Below are positions 47,509 through 60,021 of a DNA stretch of 64,000 nucleotides, one piece after another. Source of the DNA: Branchiostoma floridae. Lineage: Eukaryota > Chordata > Leptocardii > Amphioxiformes > Branchiostomatidae. Within the stretch, counting starts at the first letter, position 1, and each line of letters begins with the position of its first letter. The translations under genes were made by a program, and so were the position numbers. The stretch lies in contig NC_049993.1 of NCBI RefSeq assembly GCF_000003815.2, positions 2,959,169 to 3,023,168 of the forward strand, read 5' to 3'. Below the pieces are notes generated by a model. That model did no database searches and was not told where the DNA came from. It was given only the letters and a program-made list of their open reading frames with translations.

Positions 47509-49166
47509 AATAGAGTTAATTCCAGTTGTGGCGGCCATGTTGGATTTCTGGGGTCATCCGGGGTCATGGCACCAGAACGAGACTGCAGGTGGTACCAGCT
47601 AGGCATTCTACTATATAGGCTGTATTGCAGACATAAGTATGCCATCTTCGGGAGTGCATTTCACCCCTCTAAGGTTAACAACTGCACAATATATGCCTGT
47701 TATCTATAGAAAATACTATTTTGGAAATTTGAACTTGATTTTGGTGATATTTTTTATTAATTTTTCACATTTTTGGACGGGTGACCTGAGAACAATTAAT
47801 GTCAGTGTTTATATCCTTCATGTGTGCTGTGTATCGGTATCTGTGATTAAAACCTACAAAAACATGGAAATATCGGGGTGACAAACCTTTTGGTAGAAAT
47901 TTAGAAGACATTTGGCTGTTATTCTGATGATTTCTAGATGCCAAGAACCGTTCTGCAAACTCCACTCTATGGGAAAATCCTGCGGCACTCAATGGGGAAG
48001 GCGGTGTATGTACCGGGTGTGCTCCTTTACTTGTTTCCCAATTTATCTGACAGTGTTTTTATTGTTTTATTTTAGTTTAAACAACATACCCCGTAAGAAA
48101 AATGTCCACATGTTGTATAACATTGTGGGATGAAATGTAGCAGATTGTTTACCATTGTTTTTGCAATTTTTTCAATGCCAAGGTGGAAAAAAACATAACT
48201 TTGATTATAAGTGCCAGCGGAGGAGGGATTGTAGCCGGAGTGTCATCCTAGGTAGCTTACCGGGCTCCCATACTCACCCCTCACAAACCAGAGGGGTGAG
48301 TATGAGAGCCTCCATAACCAACTAGGATGATACTCAGGCTAGAGTCGACCCTCACATTACTCTAAAAACCAGACTTCATGCCAGTTTCAGATCAGTGTGG
48401 GTGGAAATGTGACAGAATTTTCACAGACGCTGCGAACATCTGTTCATAAAACTAAAGTTCTATCACCAATTTACCTCTTCCACTGACGATAAAATTTACG
48501 TTTTACTCCACATTGGCATTGAAAAATCCCTAACAGAAAAAAATCTGCTACATTTCATCCCACAATTTTATGGACCCAACATGTGGAATTTGTTGTGTAG
48601 GGTTATGTTGTTTAAACTAGAATAAAACAATGAAAACATGATTTGGGAAGAAAGTAAAGGAGCACACCCGGCATGACATTCCCATAGAGCGTAGTTTGCA
48701 GAACGGATCTTGGCATCAATAAATCATCAGAACAACTGCCAAATGTCTTCTAAATTTCTACCCGCAAAGATGTCATCCCCATATTTTGTGTATTTGTAGG
48801 GTTTTGTCCCAATAGTAAACCTACTATATCACAGTTACCAATACAAAGCACTCATGGATGATATAAACACTGACACTAATTGTTCTCAGGTCACCCATAA
48901 AAAATGTGAAAAATTGATTAAAAAATATCACCAAAATCAAATTCAAATGTCCCAAACAATATTTTCTATATATAACAGGCATATATTGTGCAGTTGTTAA
49001 CCTTAGAGGGGTGAAATGCACTCCCGAAGATGGCATACTTATGTCTGCAATACAGCCTATATAGTAGAATGCCCAGCTGGTACCACCTGCAGTCTCGTTC
49101 TGGTGCCATGACCCCGGATGACCCCGGAAATCCAACATGGCCGCCACAACTGGAATTAACTCTATT
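47509..49166. mobile_element. Near-complete 1.66-kb palindrome (giant foldback)
   Basis: The two arms mirror each other from AATAGAGTTAATTCCAGTTG at the outer ends through GGCCATGTTGGATTTC, GCATTTCACCCCTCTAAGG and GGGATGAAATGTAGCAGATT, to a centre at about 48287 (TACTCACCCCTC / GAGGGGTGAGTA around eight bases). The right arm is about 100 bases longer. It starts 80 bases after the stop codon of lectin gene 2. Frames in the arms mirror each other and are not genes. Confidence 0.88.
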
Positions 49167-49499
49167 TAAGGCTTAGCATCCTCAAGCCTAGTGAACTCCT
49201 CTTGTAGGAAATGGTTTGATTCAGAAAAAAAACGTTCATGGAATAAAGGATATCTCTTTATTTTTAGGATCAGTTCCTTTAACATTTGATTTGTGTATAT
49301 TTTGATGCAGATGATGGGGAATTATCACATTGAATACGACACGAAAATGACGATGTCGTAAAGAGTATAATCTTAACACAGTGATACTCACAAAAACCAA
49401 CGTGAGTTCTCGCAATACGACCATAGAACGCTTGGACCTTCGGACGTGGTCAATGCGGATGCATACATGAAAAAAAAAAAAAGACTGAGACCCTAAATC

Positions 49500-50020
49500 C
49501 ATGCATTTCAACAAAATTTAAGAATTCGTTTGTGCATCAAACATAGGTGCATCTTTATTGCCAATGGTAAGGCAGAGACATGAGAGCCACTCGGAAAACT
49601 AGCGACAATGGCACCAAACCAATGTTTTGGGACCACAACATTGGCTACGCACTCATATTTTAAAGTATTACTTTTAAAATCCAAAATCCATCATGACACA
49701 GCGGAAATAAATCAATGTGACCTGATAACTTCTCCAATGTGATAGAATGGCCATGATAAGAAGACCTAATGTTATTTTAGTATTTAAAATTAGAAAAATG
49801 AGTAGAAGCCACCTATTGTATATCCTTGTGTTTTGCTTTTGACAATGTGCGGAAGGGGATTATATCATATACATAATTTTAGCATGGATAAAATCGCTTG
49901 TATATATTCTTTTCTGAGGATTTATTTGAAGGAGGCAAAATATTTCTATACATTGTGATTGGTTATGTATTGAAACTGTACATGTATTGCCAGTATACAC
50001 GCCATCCGGCTATCCAATAC
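49500..50020. repeat. Lectin-neighbourhood duplication, block Y copy 2
   Basis: TTTGTGCATCAAACATAGGTG, GCCAATGGTAAGGCAGAG, TACGCACTCATATTTTAAAG and CATGTATTGCCAGTATACAC match block Y copy 1 at 33430-34280 in order. Confidence 0.75.
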
Positions 50021-50889
50021 TTCTTTGCAGGCACACAGAAAATGGCTATATTTTACAGAAGGCGCTGTCACACCTTATCTTTGTTTATCTTTAGCTGTAA
50101 GAGATATTTGGAGCTATCATAAATGTAAATAGAGAGTACCCGAGGGCAATGGGTTTCTCTGTATAAAGTTTTAAGCAAAACTAACTTCTATGAACTGGTA
50201 TTATATATTTAGTTGTGGTTAAGTCCAACAATTTATTTGTAATTTCTATTGTCAAAATTTTCTAGTAACATTTACTACATTTCTGTGTTTTCATGCACAC
50301 GATGCACGTATTTGTCCGTATTAGATCACAGAAAATGCTTGAGTTAAATGATTATCAAATATTTTTACTTTACTTTATACTTTTATAACTTTAAAAAGAA
50401 TATTACATTACTGTATGGCAAGTTTTTATGATGCAGGTTCACTGTACAGGGTACAAGTTTCACTGGCACGGCTTAACCATACACCTTTAACTTGACAGCT
50501 TTGTTGACAAGTTCACTGTGTACTTGAATCTGATCCGTTCATAAGTAAACAAGTTATGTCAAAAGATCTGCATATTTACATGGTCATTTGTTTTAGTATC
50601 AATGAGATACATAAGTGAGATACATAAACTTACATATAAAGGTTGTTAATTTATTTGCAAACTCTTTTTAGCGTGGTTTAGATCAATTTGGTGTATTTTT
50701 GCGTGTGTGTGTATGTGTGAGATCATATGTGTGTGTGTGTGTGGGGGGGGGGGGGGTTTACTACCGTAATCTGAATGCAATGGTTTGGTAATAAACATGT
50801 GAGCAGGTATTCCTAAGATATTAAAATGATTATATCCCGGTACTGCAGCAAAATTCTGGACATTGGGGTGATATAAAATAATTCTAGAT
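50021..50889. other. AT-rich stretch
   Basis: No exon recognised. A GT-rich microsatellite followed by a poly-G run lies at about 50702-50757. Confidence 0.55.
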
Positions 50890-51041
50890 TTTATCAAGAG
50901 CTACACACATACAAAGTTAGTTGAAGTCAAATGAGTCTATCATGGGCACGAGCCAGAGCACACGTTTTCGATTACGTCAGGCCTTTTATACTGCTATTAT
51001 TTTTTAGCTTATGGGCCTTGACAGACATCTCAGTGCGCATT
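50890..51041. repeat. Lectin-neighbourhood duplication, block X copy 3, left part
   Basis: TTTTTAGCTTATGGGCCTTG..CATCTCAGTGCGCATT is the left flank of copy B; the block continues at 58377 (ATTCTTCGCAATGTATTAG). Joined across the element and one ATT it reads like 40795-40860 and 30650-30720. Confidence 0.75.
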
Positions 51042-51779
51042 CACAGCACGAAAACAACTTTTTAAGCAAAGTTTCAGAGATACGTATAAAGCCCTTAAAG
51101 GCGGAGAAATATTTCAGCAGATTTTAAGATCTACTAAAGGCATCGGAAACATACATTTGGCATTTACGGAAGATTTCAGCGTTTGTAAATCTAACTTAAT
51201 CTGTTGTGTTTCTTTACGTGAATTTTACATGTATTTTAGTATGCCGAAAAGACAACTTAAATGTCTCAAAAATATTTTCTGTCAAAACGGACAAATACCG
51301 TTTCTCTAAATCTGTTACAAAATACATGTTAACCGGCTAAGTCAAATGTAATAAGCCTTTGTCTGGTGTAAGATAAAACATTGCGTCATCTGTTTTATAA
51401 CAGTGGCAAGATTTACAGTCAAAACTGAAAATTATTGCGCTATCTGGTACAAAATGTTATGTTTATACCTCAGCAAAATACAAATACAATACAATACACA
51501 GTCAAATACAATAATCTTCTGTGTTTTTTTAGCTATTCCGAAAGCATTTGACGTATTCAAACTTTCTGTGCGCAAGGTTTAATTCGAACAGGGGAGAACC
51601 TCTCACGGTTAGCTTATATGCGCTCTTTTACGTCATATAAAATGTTGCGTATACCATGGTCAATATTGACCGAAGGATGCCATATATATAATTTATTTCG
51701 AACCGTCATTTACGCAAAGAAGGGAAGACCTCCCCCGTTAATATATTTGCCAAGACGTATATAAAATGTTGCGTATTTC

Positions 51780-54700
51780 TGTAAAACATACGACATGTTT
51801 AATCTTTAAATCCGTGCAGTTTAAGCGAACTAGGGGAAACCTCCCCCGTTTAGATTATATGCTGCCAAAACGTATATGAAATGTTGCGTATTTCTTTTGA
51901 ACATACGACATGTTTAATCTTTGAATCCGCGCAGTTTAAGCGAACTAGGGGAGACCTCCCCCGTTTAGCTTATATGCTGCCAAAACGTATATGAAATGTT
52001 GCGTATATCTGTAAAACATACAACAAGTTTAATCTTTGAATCCGCGCAGTAACTTGGGAGACCTCCCCCGTTTAGCTTATATATTGTCAAGACGTATATG
52101 AAATGTTGCGTATTTCTGTAAAACATACAACAAGTTTAATCTTTGAATCCGCGCAGTTTAAGCGAACTAGGGGAGACCTCCCCCGTTTAGCTTATATGCT
52201 GCCAAAGCGTATATGAAATGTTGCGTATTTCTGTTGAACATACGACATGTTTAATCTTTGAATCCGCGCATGTTTAAGCGAACTAGGGGAGACCTCCCCC
52301 GTTTAGCTTATATGTTGCCAAAACGTATATGAAATGTTGCGTATTTCTGTTGAACATACGACATGTTTAATCTTTGAATCCGCGCAGTTTAAGCGAACTA
52401 GGGGAGACCTCCCCCGTTTAGCTTATATGCTGCCAAAACGTATATGAAATGTTGCGTATTTCTGTAAAACATACAACAAGTTTAATCTTTGAATCCGCGC
52501 AGTAACTTGGGAGACCTCCCCCGTTTAGCTTATATATTGTCAAGATGTATATGAAATGTTGCGTATTTCTGTAAAACATACAACAAGTTTAATCTTTGAA
52601 TCCGCGCAGTTTAAACGAACTAGGGGAGACCTCCCCCGTTTAGCTTATATGCTGCCAAAGCGTATATGAAATGTTGCGTATTTCTGTTGAACATACGACA
52701 TGTTTAATCTTTGAATCCGCGCAGTTTAAGCGAACTAGGGGAGACCTCCCCCGTTTATCTTATATGTTGCCAAAACTTATATGAAATGTTGCGTATTTCT
52801 GTTGAACATACGACATGTTTAATCTTTAAATCCGCGCAGTTTAAGCGAACTAGGGGAGACCTCCCCCGTTTAGCTTATATGCTGCCAAAACGTATATGAA
52901 ATGTTGCGTATTTCTGTAAAACATACAACAAGTTTAATCTTTGAATCCGCGCAGTAACTTGGGAGACCTCCCCCGTTTAGCTTATATATTGTCAAGACGT
53001 ATATGAAATGTTGCGTATTTCTGTAAAACATAAAACAAGTTTAATCTTTGAATCCGCGCAGTTTAAGCGAACTAGGGGAGACCTCCCCCGTTTAGCTTGT
53101 ATGTTGTCAAGACGTATATGAAATGTTGCGTATTTCTGTAAAACATAAAACAAGTTTAATCTTTGAATCCGCGCAGTTTAAGCGAACTAGGGGAGACCTC
53201 CCCCGTTTAGCTTATATGCTGCCAAAACGTATATGAAATGTTGCGTATTTCTGTAAAACATACAACAAGTTAAATCTTTGAATCCGCGCAGTAACTTGGG
53301 AGACCTCCCCCGTTTAGCTTATATATTGTCAAGATGTATATGAAATGTTGCGTATTTCTGTAAAACATACAACAAGTTTAATCTTTGAATCCGCGCAGTT
53401 TAAACGAACTAGGGGAGACCTCCCCCGTTTAGCTTATATGCTGCCAAAGCGTATATGAAATGTTGCGTATTTCTGTTGAACATACGACATGTTTAATCTT
53501 TGAATCCGCGCAGTTTAAGCGAACTAGGGGAGACCTCCCCCGTTTATCTTATATGTTGCCAAAACTTATATGAAATGTTGCGTATTTCTGTTGAACATAC
53601 GACATGTTTAATCTTTAAATCCGCGCAGTTTAAGCGAACTAGGGGAGACCTCCCCCGTTTAGCTTATATGCTGCCAAAACGTATATGAAATGTTGCGTAT
53701 TTCTGTAAAACATACAACAAGTTTAATCTTTGAATCCGCGCAGTAACTTGGGAGACCTCCCCCGTTTAGCTTATATATTGTCAAGATGTATATGAAATGT
53801 TGCGTATTTCTGTAAAACATACAACAAGTTTAATCTTTGAATCCGCGCAGTTTAAACGAACTAGGGGAGACCTCCCCCGTTTAGCTTATATGCTGCCAAA
53901 ACGTATATGAAATGTTGCGTATTTCTGTTGAACATACGACATGTTTAATCTTTGAATCCGCGCAGATTAAGCGAACTAAGAGACCTACCCCGTTTAGCTT
54001 ATATGTTGCCAAAACGTATATGAAATGTTGCGTATTTCTGTAAAACATACGACATGTTTAATCTTTGAATCCGCGCAGTTTAAGCGAACTAGGGGAGACC
54101 TCCCTTGTTTAGCTTATATGTTGCCAAGACGTATATGAAATGTTGCGTATTTCTGTTGAACATACGACATGTTTAATTTTTGAATCCGCGCAGTTTAAGC
54201 GAACTAGGGGAGACCTCCCCCGTTTAGCTTGTATGTTGTCAAGACGTATATGAAATGTTGCGTATTTCTGTAAAACATAAAACAAGTTTAATCTTTGAAT
54301 CCGCGCAGTTTAAGCGAACTAGGGGAGACCTCCCCCGTTTAGCTTATATGCTGCCAAAACGTATATGAAATGTTGCGTATTTCTGTAAAACATACAACAA
54401 GTTAAATCTTTGAATCCGCGCAGTAACTTGGGAGACCTCCCCCGTTTAGCTTATATATTGTCAAGATGTATATGAAATGTTGCGTATTTCTGTAAAACAT
54501 ACAACAAGTTTAATCTTTGAATCCGCGCAGTTTAAACGAACTAGGGGAGACCTCCCCCGTTTAGCTTATATGCTGCCAAAGCGTATATGAAATGTTGCGT
54601 ATTTCTGTTGAACATACGACATGTTTAATCTTTGAATCCGCGCAGTTTAAGCGAACTAGGGGAGACCTCCCCCGTTTATCTTATATGTTGCCAAAACTTA

Positions 54701-56250
54701 TATGAAATGTTGCGTATTTCTGTTGAACATACGACATGTTTAATCTTTAAATCCGCGCAGTTTAAGCGAACTAGGGGAGACCTCCCCCGTTTAGCTTATA
54801 TGCTGCCAAAACGTATTTGCCGCTGTTGCGTATTTCTGTAAAACATACAACAAGTTTAATCTTTGAATCCGCGCAGTTTAAGCGAACTAGGGGAGACCTC
54901 CCCCGTTTAACTTATATGCTGCCAAATCGTATATGAAATGTTGCGTATTTCTGTTGAACATACGACATGTTTAATCTTTGAATCCGCGCAGTTTAAGCGA
55001 ACTAGGGGAGACCTCCCCCGTTTATCTTATATGTTGCCAAAACTTATATGAAATGTTGCGTATTTCTGTTGAACATACGACACGTTTAATCTTTAAATCC
55101 GCGCAGTTTAAGCGAACTAGGGGAGACCTCCCCCGTTTAGCTTGTATGCTGCCAAAACGTATATGAAATGTTGCGTATTTCTGTAAAACATACAACAAGT
55201 TTAATCTTTGAATCCGCGCAGTAACTTGGGAGACCTCCCCCGTTTAGCTTATATATTGTCAAGATGTATATGAAATGTTGCGTATTTCTGTAAAACATAC
55301 AACAAGTTTAATCTTTGAATCCGCGCAGTTTAAACGAACTAGGGGAGACCTCCCCCGTTTAGCTTATATGCTGCCAAAACGTATATGAAATGTTGCGTAT
55401 TTCTGTTGAACATACGACATGTTTAATCTTTGAATCCGCGCAGATTAAGCGAACTAAGAGACCTACCCCGTTTAGCTTATATGTTGCCAAAACGTATATG
55501 AAATGTTGCGTATTTCTGTAAAACATACGACATGTTTAATCTTTGAATCCGCGCAGTTTAAGCGAACTAGGGGAGACCTCCCTTGTTTAGCTTATATGTT
55601 GCCAAGACGTATATGAAATGTTGCGTATTTCTGTTGAACATACGACATGTTTAATCTTTGAATCCGCGCAGTTTAAGCGAACTAGGGGAGACCTCCCCCG
55701 TTTAGCTTGTATGTTGACAAGACGTATATGAAATGTTGCGTATTTCTGTAAAACATAAAACAAGTTTAATCTTTGAATCCGCGCAGTTTAAGCGAACTAG
55801 GGGAGACCTCCCCCGTTTAGCTTATATGCTGCCAAAACGTATATGAAATGTTGCGTATTTCTGTAAAACATACAACAAGTTTAATCTTTGAATCCGCGCA
55901 GTAACTTGGGAGACCTCCCCCGTTTAGCTTATATATTGTCAAGATGTATATGAAATGTTGCGTATTTCTGTAAAACATACAACAAGTTTAATCTTTGAAT
56001 CCGCGCAGTTTAAACGAACTAGGGGAGACCTCCCCCGTTTAGCTTATATGCTGCCAAAACGTATATGAAATGTTGTGTATTTCTTTTGAACATACGACAT
56101 GTTTAATCTTTGAATCCGCCCAATTTAAGCGAACTAGGGGAGACCTCCCCCGTTTAGCTTATATGTTGCCAAGACGTATATGAAATGTTGCGTATTTCTG
56201 TTGAACATACGACATGTTTAATCTTTGAATCCGCGTAGCTTAAGCAAACT
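51780..56250. repeat. 115-bp minisatellite array, copy B, about 40 units, higher-order structure
   Basis: TTTAATCTTT(G/A)AATCC recurs about 40 times, spaced 105-118 bases. Two unit lengths alternate: the full one and one where CAGTAACTTGGGAGACC replaces the longer CAGTTTAAGCGAACTAGG form. Identical stretches recur at 789 bases (52711 and 53500), and a rare variant (CAGATTAAGCGAACTAAG) occurs at about 53963 and 55441, 1478 bases apart. Confidence 0.95.
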
Positions 56251-57525
56251 TGGGGGCACTACCCCCGTTTTATCTATTAGCTAATACCGTCTAATAAAGG
56301 TTTTATGAAACGTTGCCTTTTTCTGCTGAACATACGGCATGTTTGAAGCGCAGTTTATGCGAACAGGAGGAGACCCTTTCCTTTTTATTTTATACCGCAT
56401 ATATGTTCTGAAATTCCAGGGTCTAAATCAGGGTGAGGCCGCCTGTTTTCTTTGTGGCAAGTTGACCCTCGCGCTAAGAGACGGTAGAAATCCCGACTAC
56501 TGCTATGAATATCTCCGCGACTCAACCTCTGCTTGAAGAATAAGGATGTAGTAGGTATAGCGTTTTGTGCAGTGAGTTGTGTTTTCTCTATAAAACCGCA
56601 AGCAGTTCTTACTACAGGTAAATGTACGAAATATGTTTATTTCTTTATCTACAAGCAAGCATCGAGAAAGAACAGTTTGTGCACACAGGCGGTGTCTTCT
56701 CGTGTTCCTCGTGTTTATTTGGGTTATGGACAAAGATGTAAATTTGTTCAGCGTTATTTCGTACTCGCCATGGGGCGCACGCCTCCGTCCGTCCAAGGAG
56801 GTGGAACTTCCTTGGTCCGTCTGTGGCACAGCTGTGTCATGTGATAGGATGTATCCAATGGCAGAAAAGAGTGGGGGGTTCAAATTTACGGGCCATACGT
56901 ACGACAAGGAGCGGTTATTTTCCAGGCGTTCATTTTTGAAGAGAAGTATTGAAGAAAGTTTGGGCCTGTTCTAGCCCGCAAGTTGTGGGCGCGACACCGC
57001 TTTTACCGCCTATGACCCCCGGTGACGGAATTTGACTCAAAGATACGAGGTGGCTGTCATTCTGTACAAGCTGTTGTTGTTGGAAATCGACACGGAATGG
57101 GAAATCACGGCCCTTGTACCATCCGGATTAATAGAAGCCGACACTGCAAGCTGAACATGTTTCGCGTTCACAGAATGCAGGACCATCCAACAACACGAGT
57201 CATATCGGCCACTACTCTAGATCTTACCGGATTCTTATTCCTGTGATGACCAGATCTAGATGGAACTGTGCATGTGTGCTCTTTGTAACTTACGCCGAGA
57301 CGCTTCGCCCGACACTGGAAATGGGACTGTGGACTGCTGCACGGAATTGCGCAACCGTTGTGATTGTTTCAACTGCCGACTACATCAGATTAAAAGGCCA
57401 CAAATACCTAGTAGGCAGTAGTTTTTTTTTACTCTTCCATGTAATATTTTCTCGTAATTCAATAAAATTTCAGTTTCATCCATTGTATTTTCTTGCTTTG
57501 AAATGTGCTAATGATTATTCTAAAA
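56251..57525. other. Core of satellite transposon, copy B
   Basis: Counterpart of 36236-37490, with TATAAAA at 56589 and the same CpG-rich centre. Frames of 100-134 codons on both strands overlap each other and are not kept in copy A. I see no domain. Confidence 0.6.
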
Positions 57526-57529
57526 TGGC

Positions 57530-58210
57530 ACTTATATCCACACCTTATAATCAACTTAATGCACACATATATGAGACGTACAGAGGGAACTTTAAACATG
57601 TCTTAAGGGTATTTTAGTACGTATTTATGACAACTTTAAGCTGCTTAAAAGAAAAATATAGACACATTAAATCCTCTTAATTCACACGTATATGAGACGT
57701 TAATAGGCTTTAGATCAAATAAACGTGAAGTTTAAACATGTCTTAAGGGCGTTTTAATAGGTATTTATGGCGAATTTAAGCTACTGAAAAGGCACCTAAA
57801 CACGTTATAATCCACTTAATGCACACGTATATGAGACGTAATTAGGCTTTAGATCAAATAAACGTGAAGTTTAAACATGTCTTAAGGGCGTTTTAATAAG
57901 TATTTATGGCAACTTTAAACTGCTGAAAAGGCACCTAAACACACGTTATAATCCTCTTAATGCACACGTATATGAGACGTAAAGAGGCTTTAGATCAAAT
58001 ACACGTCAAGTTTAAACATGTCTTAAGGGCGTTTTAATAAGTATTTATGGCAACTTTAAGCTGCTGAAAAGGCACTAAAACACACGTTATAATCCACTTA
58101 ATGCAATTGTATATGAGACGTAAATAGGCTTTAGATCAAATAAACGTGAACTTTAAACAAGTTTTAAGGGGGTTTTAAAAATCATTTACGACATCTTTAA
58201 GCTGCTGAAA
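57530..58210. repeat. 140-bp minisatellite array, copy B, about 5 units
   Basis: TATATGAGACGT recurs at about 57567, 57689, 57828, 57969 and 58110, with the same unit words as copy A. One unit fewer than copy A. Confidence 0.93.
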
Positions 58211-58739
58211 GACAACGGGAAAACCGGAAAATAAGGACTAACACGGACCTACAGAAAGACTACTTAAAGGCAATATTTACGTACTCGTATAAGTGGTGTA
58301 TAGATCCGTAAAGAAGGAAAATACGTCAACATTACGCATGGTTTCAGCACACTTAAATACCGTTTTTCATGCCGTGATTCTTCGCAATGTATTAGCCAAA
58401 GCAATGATTTCATCATGTAGTTTAAATACGAAGTCATATTTTCTTTGTGAATACATGAAAAAAATAATTAATGTTTTGGTAGCAAATAAGCAGATGTTGG
58501 CATCTGTCACGCAACAAAACGTCATTATTTAGCACTGGATACAAATTGATAGCGCGCGAAAGAGTCTTGGGTGGCATTTTAAACAGTCGTGGGCCGGGGT
58601 ATGTCATTTTTCGTGCTTTTTTGCAGGGGTATACGTAAAACTTTCTAGTGTATTGAAACGAGGAAATATTGGTTCAGAGTCTAACGCTCTGTTGTTCCAC
58701 TCCAAATTGAGCAAATAAGCACAGTTTAGTAATATAGAT

Positions 58740-59320
58740 ATTAATGCATTATGACACGGTTAGTCTAAACATTATATTGTGATTATACAGATAAAGATTT
58801 TATGAGGACAATAATATTTCTAAACTAAAAAAACACCCATAAAAAATTAGACATAATATCAACAGTGTGGAATAAAAAAAGGATGTTGTACCCATTTTGC
58901 TTGTGTCGATCTTGTGACTAGAAAAACAACATTATTTCCCTTTACCCAATTGTAAGTATCCAAGTCTTAGTGCAAAGAAGTACCCAAAATTGAATATTCA
59001 TACACTGACGCTGATTCCTACACTGACGATAGTCTGTCAGTAACCGATGTTTCTGCCAAATCACGACTCCCCGAGCTTACTATGAATATTAATCTGAACA
59101 GAATTTATTTGTTTGCCATTGGCTCACTGATTTCGTATTGCGTCAGTTGTTGTGTCACCAAATAGTGTATGTAGACGTCAGGTTTTGCATTTTTCATAAT
59201 ATTTTGGATTAGTCTGGTGTTTTTATAAGGCAACGCATCAAATACACTCTAGCATTTATTTTCCTTGCGGACAGAATTATTAAACGCTTTAGCTGTCGAC
59301 ACGAAATCTACTGACTAAAG
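58740..59320 (+). promoter_or_regulatory. Block P copy 3: candidate promoter and untranslated first exon of lectin gene 3
   Basis: A TATAAG box at 59224 is followed about 35-55 bases later by TTATTTTCCTTGCGGACAG. AGCTGTCGACACGA, ending CTGACTAAAG, then abuts a GTATTTCTG donor-like sequence at 59321. The block parallels 41100-41681. The coding start is about 2.0 kb downstream, the gap being enlarged by a TTAA element. Confidence 0.5.
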
Positions 59321-59347
59321 GTATTTCTGTTTAATTTTCTATCTTAA

Positions 59348-60016
59348 AGGCATACTACGTAGTTATTTGTGCTCAAATTTGAAATATTCTAGAGTTAAGA
59401 AATCTAAGATTTACTACCACTTTTTGACACATTTGTGTCATTATTTCACATTTGCAACGAAAGAATTAGCATACAAAACATTCTGCTCAGGCTCGCTGTA
59501 ACATGTTGACCTCCCTAGTTAGACCCTCCTGTTTGAAAGCAACAACGGTAGGTCCCCCGGGGTGGGGTAATCAGTTACTGACTTGGCAGACTGGAGATAA
59601 AGGCTGCACAATGAAGATCTTCTTCTTTGGAAACACTCATATCTAATCACTCTAAAATAGCATATAAACATGAACGTATTAGGTCTATTTCGTAGGTTAT
59701 CAACAAGCTGAGGTCATATTCCCTTCAAAACTGCAAGAAACCTTGTACAGAAAACTAATAAACTGTACTCAGAGGAAACTGTCAACTGCCCCCCCCCCAC
59801 TAGGAAGCCAGGCTGATAGGGAACACCAGCTGTCTGTGCCCATCTGTTGGCTGGGAGATCACAATTTTTATACATCATGCTTATGTAGTGCAATGATGTC
59901 ACAGCATCATCCCTGAATATTGGTATGCAATGCTATAGGGTTGATTGAACTAACAATGTTAAGAAAAAGTAGGAAAAGCTACTTTATGTTTTGCTCAAAA
60001 ACTACGTAGTATACCT
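59348..60016. mobile_element. Foldback element with TTAA duplication
   Basis: The ends AGGCATACTACGTAGTTATT and ACTACGTAGTATACCT are inverted, flanked by TTAA at 59344-59347 and 60017-60020. Inner phrases (TTTGTGCTCAAA / TTTTGCTCAAAA) are also mirrored. It lies between block P and lectin gene 3. No transposase. Confidence 0.8.
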
Positions 60017-60021
60017 TTAAG

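Larger units (their letters stand above)
51042..58376 (+). mobile_element. Satellite-carrying DNA transposon, copy B (7.3 kb)
   Basis: Same termini as copy A (left CACAGCACGAAAACAACTTT; right complement CACGGCATGAAAAACGGTAT), flanked by ATT at 51039-51041 and 58377-58379. Same layout: unique left part (51042-51770), 115-bp array expanded to about 40 units (51780-56250), core (56251-57525), 140-bp array of about 5 units (57530-58210), unique right end. Its different insertion site and different 3-bp duplication show it transposed independently of copy A. No transposase recognised. Confidence 0.88.

Noticed and set aside
47639-49147. Frames beginning MPSSGVHF on both strands
   Set aside because: They are mirror readings of the two arms of the 1.66-kb palindrome.
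52711-55166. Four nearly identical 62-69 codon frames beginning MNPRSLSELG
   Set aside because: They read through the 115-bp minisatellite and recur only because the array does; unit length variants shift the frame elsewhere.
34985-56250. Direct repeats suggesting a CRISPR array
   Set aside because: The units are contiguous 105-118 bp tandem repeats with no unique spacers, in a eukaryotic context.
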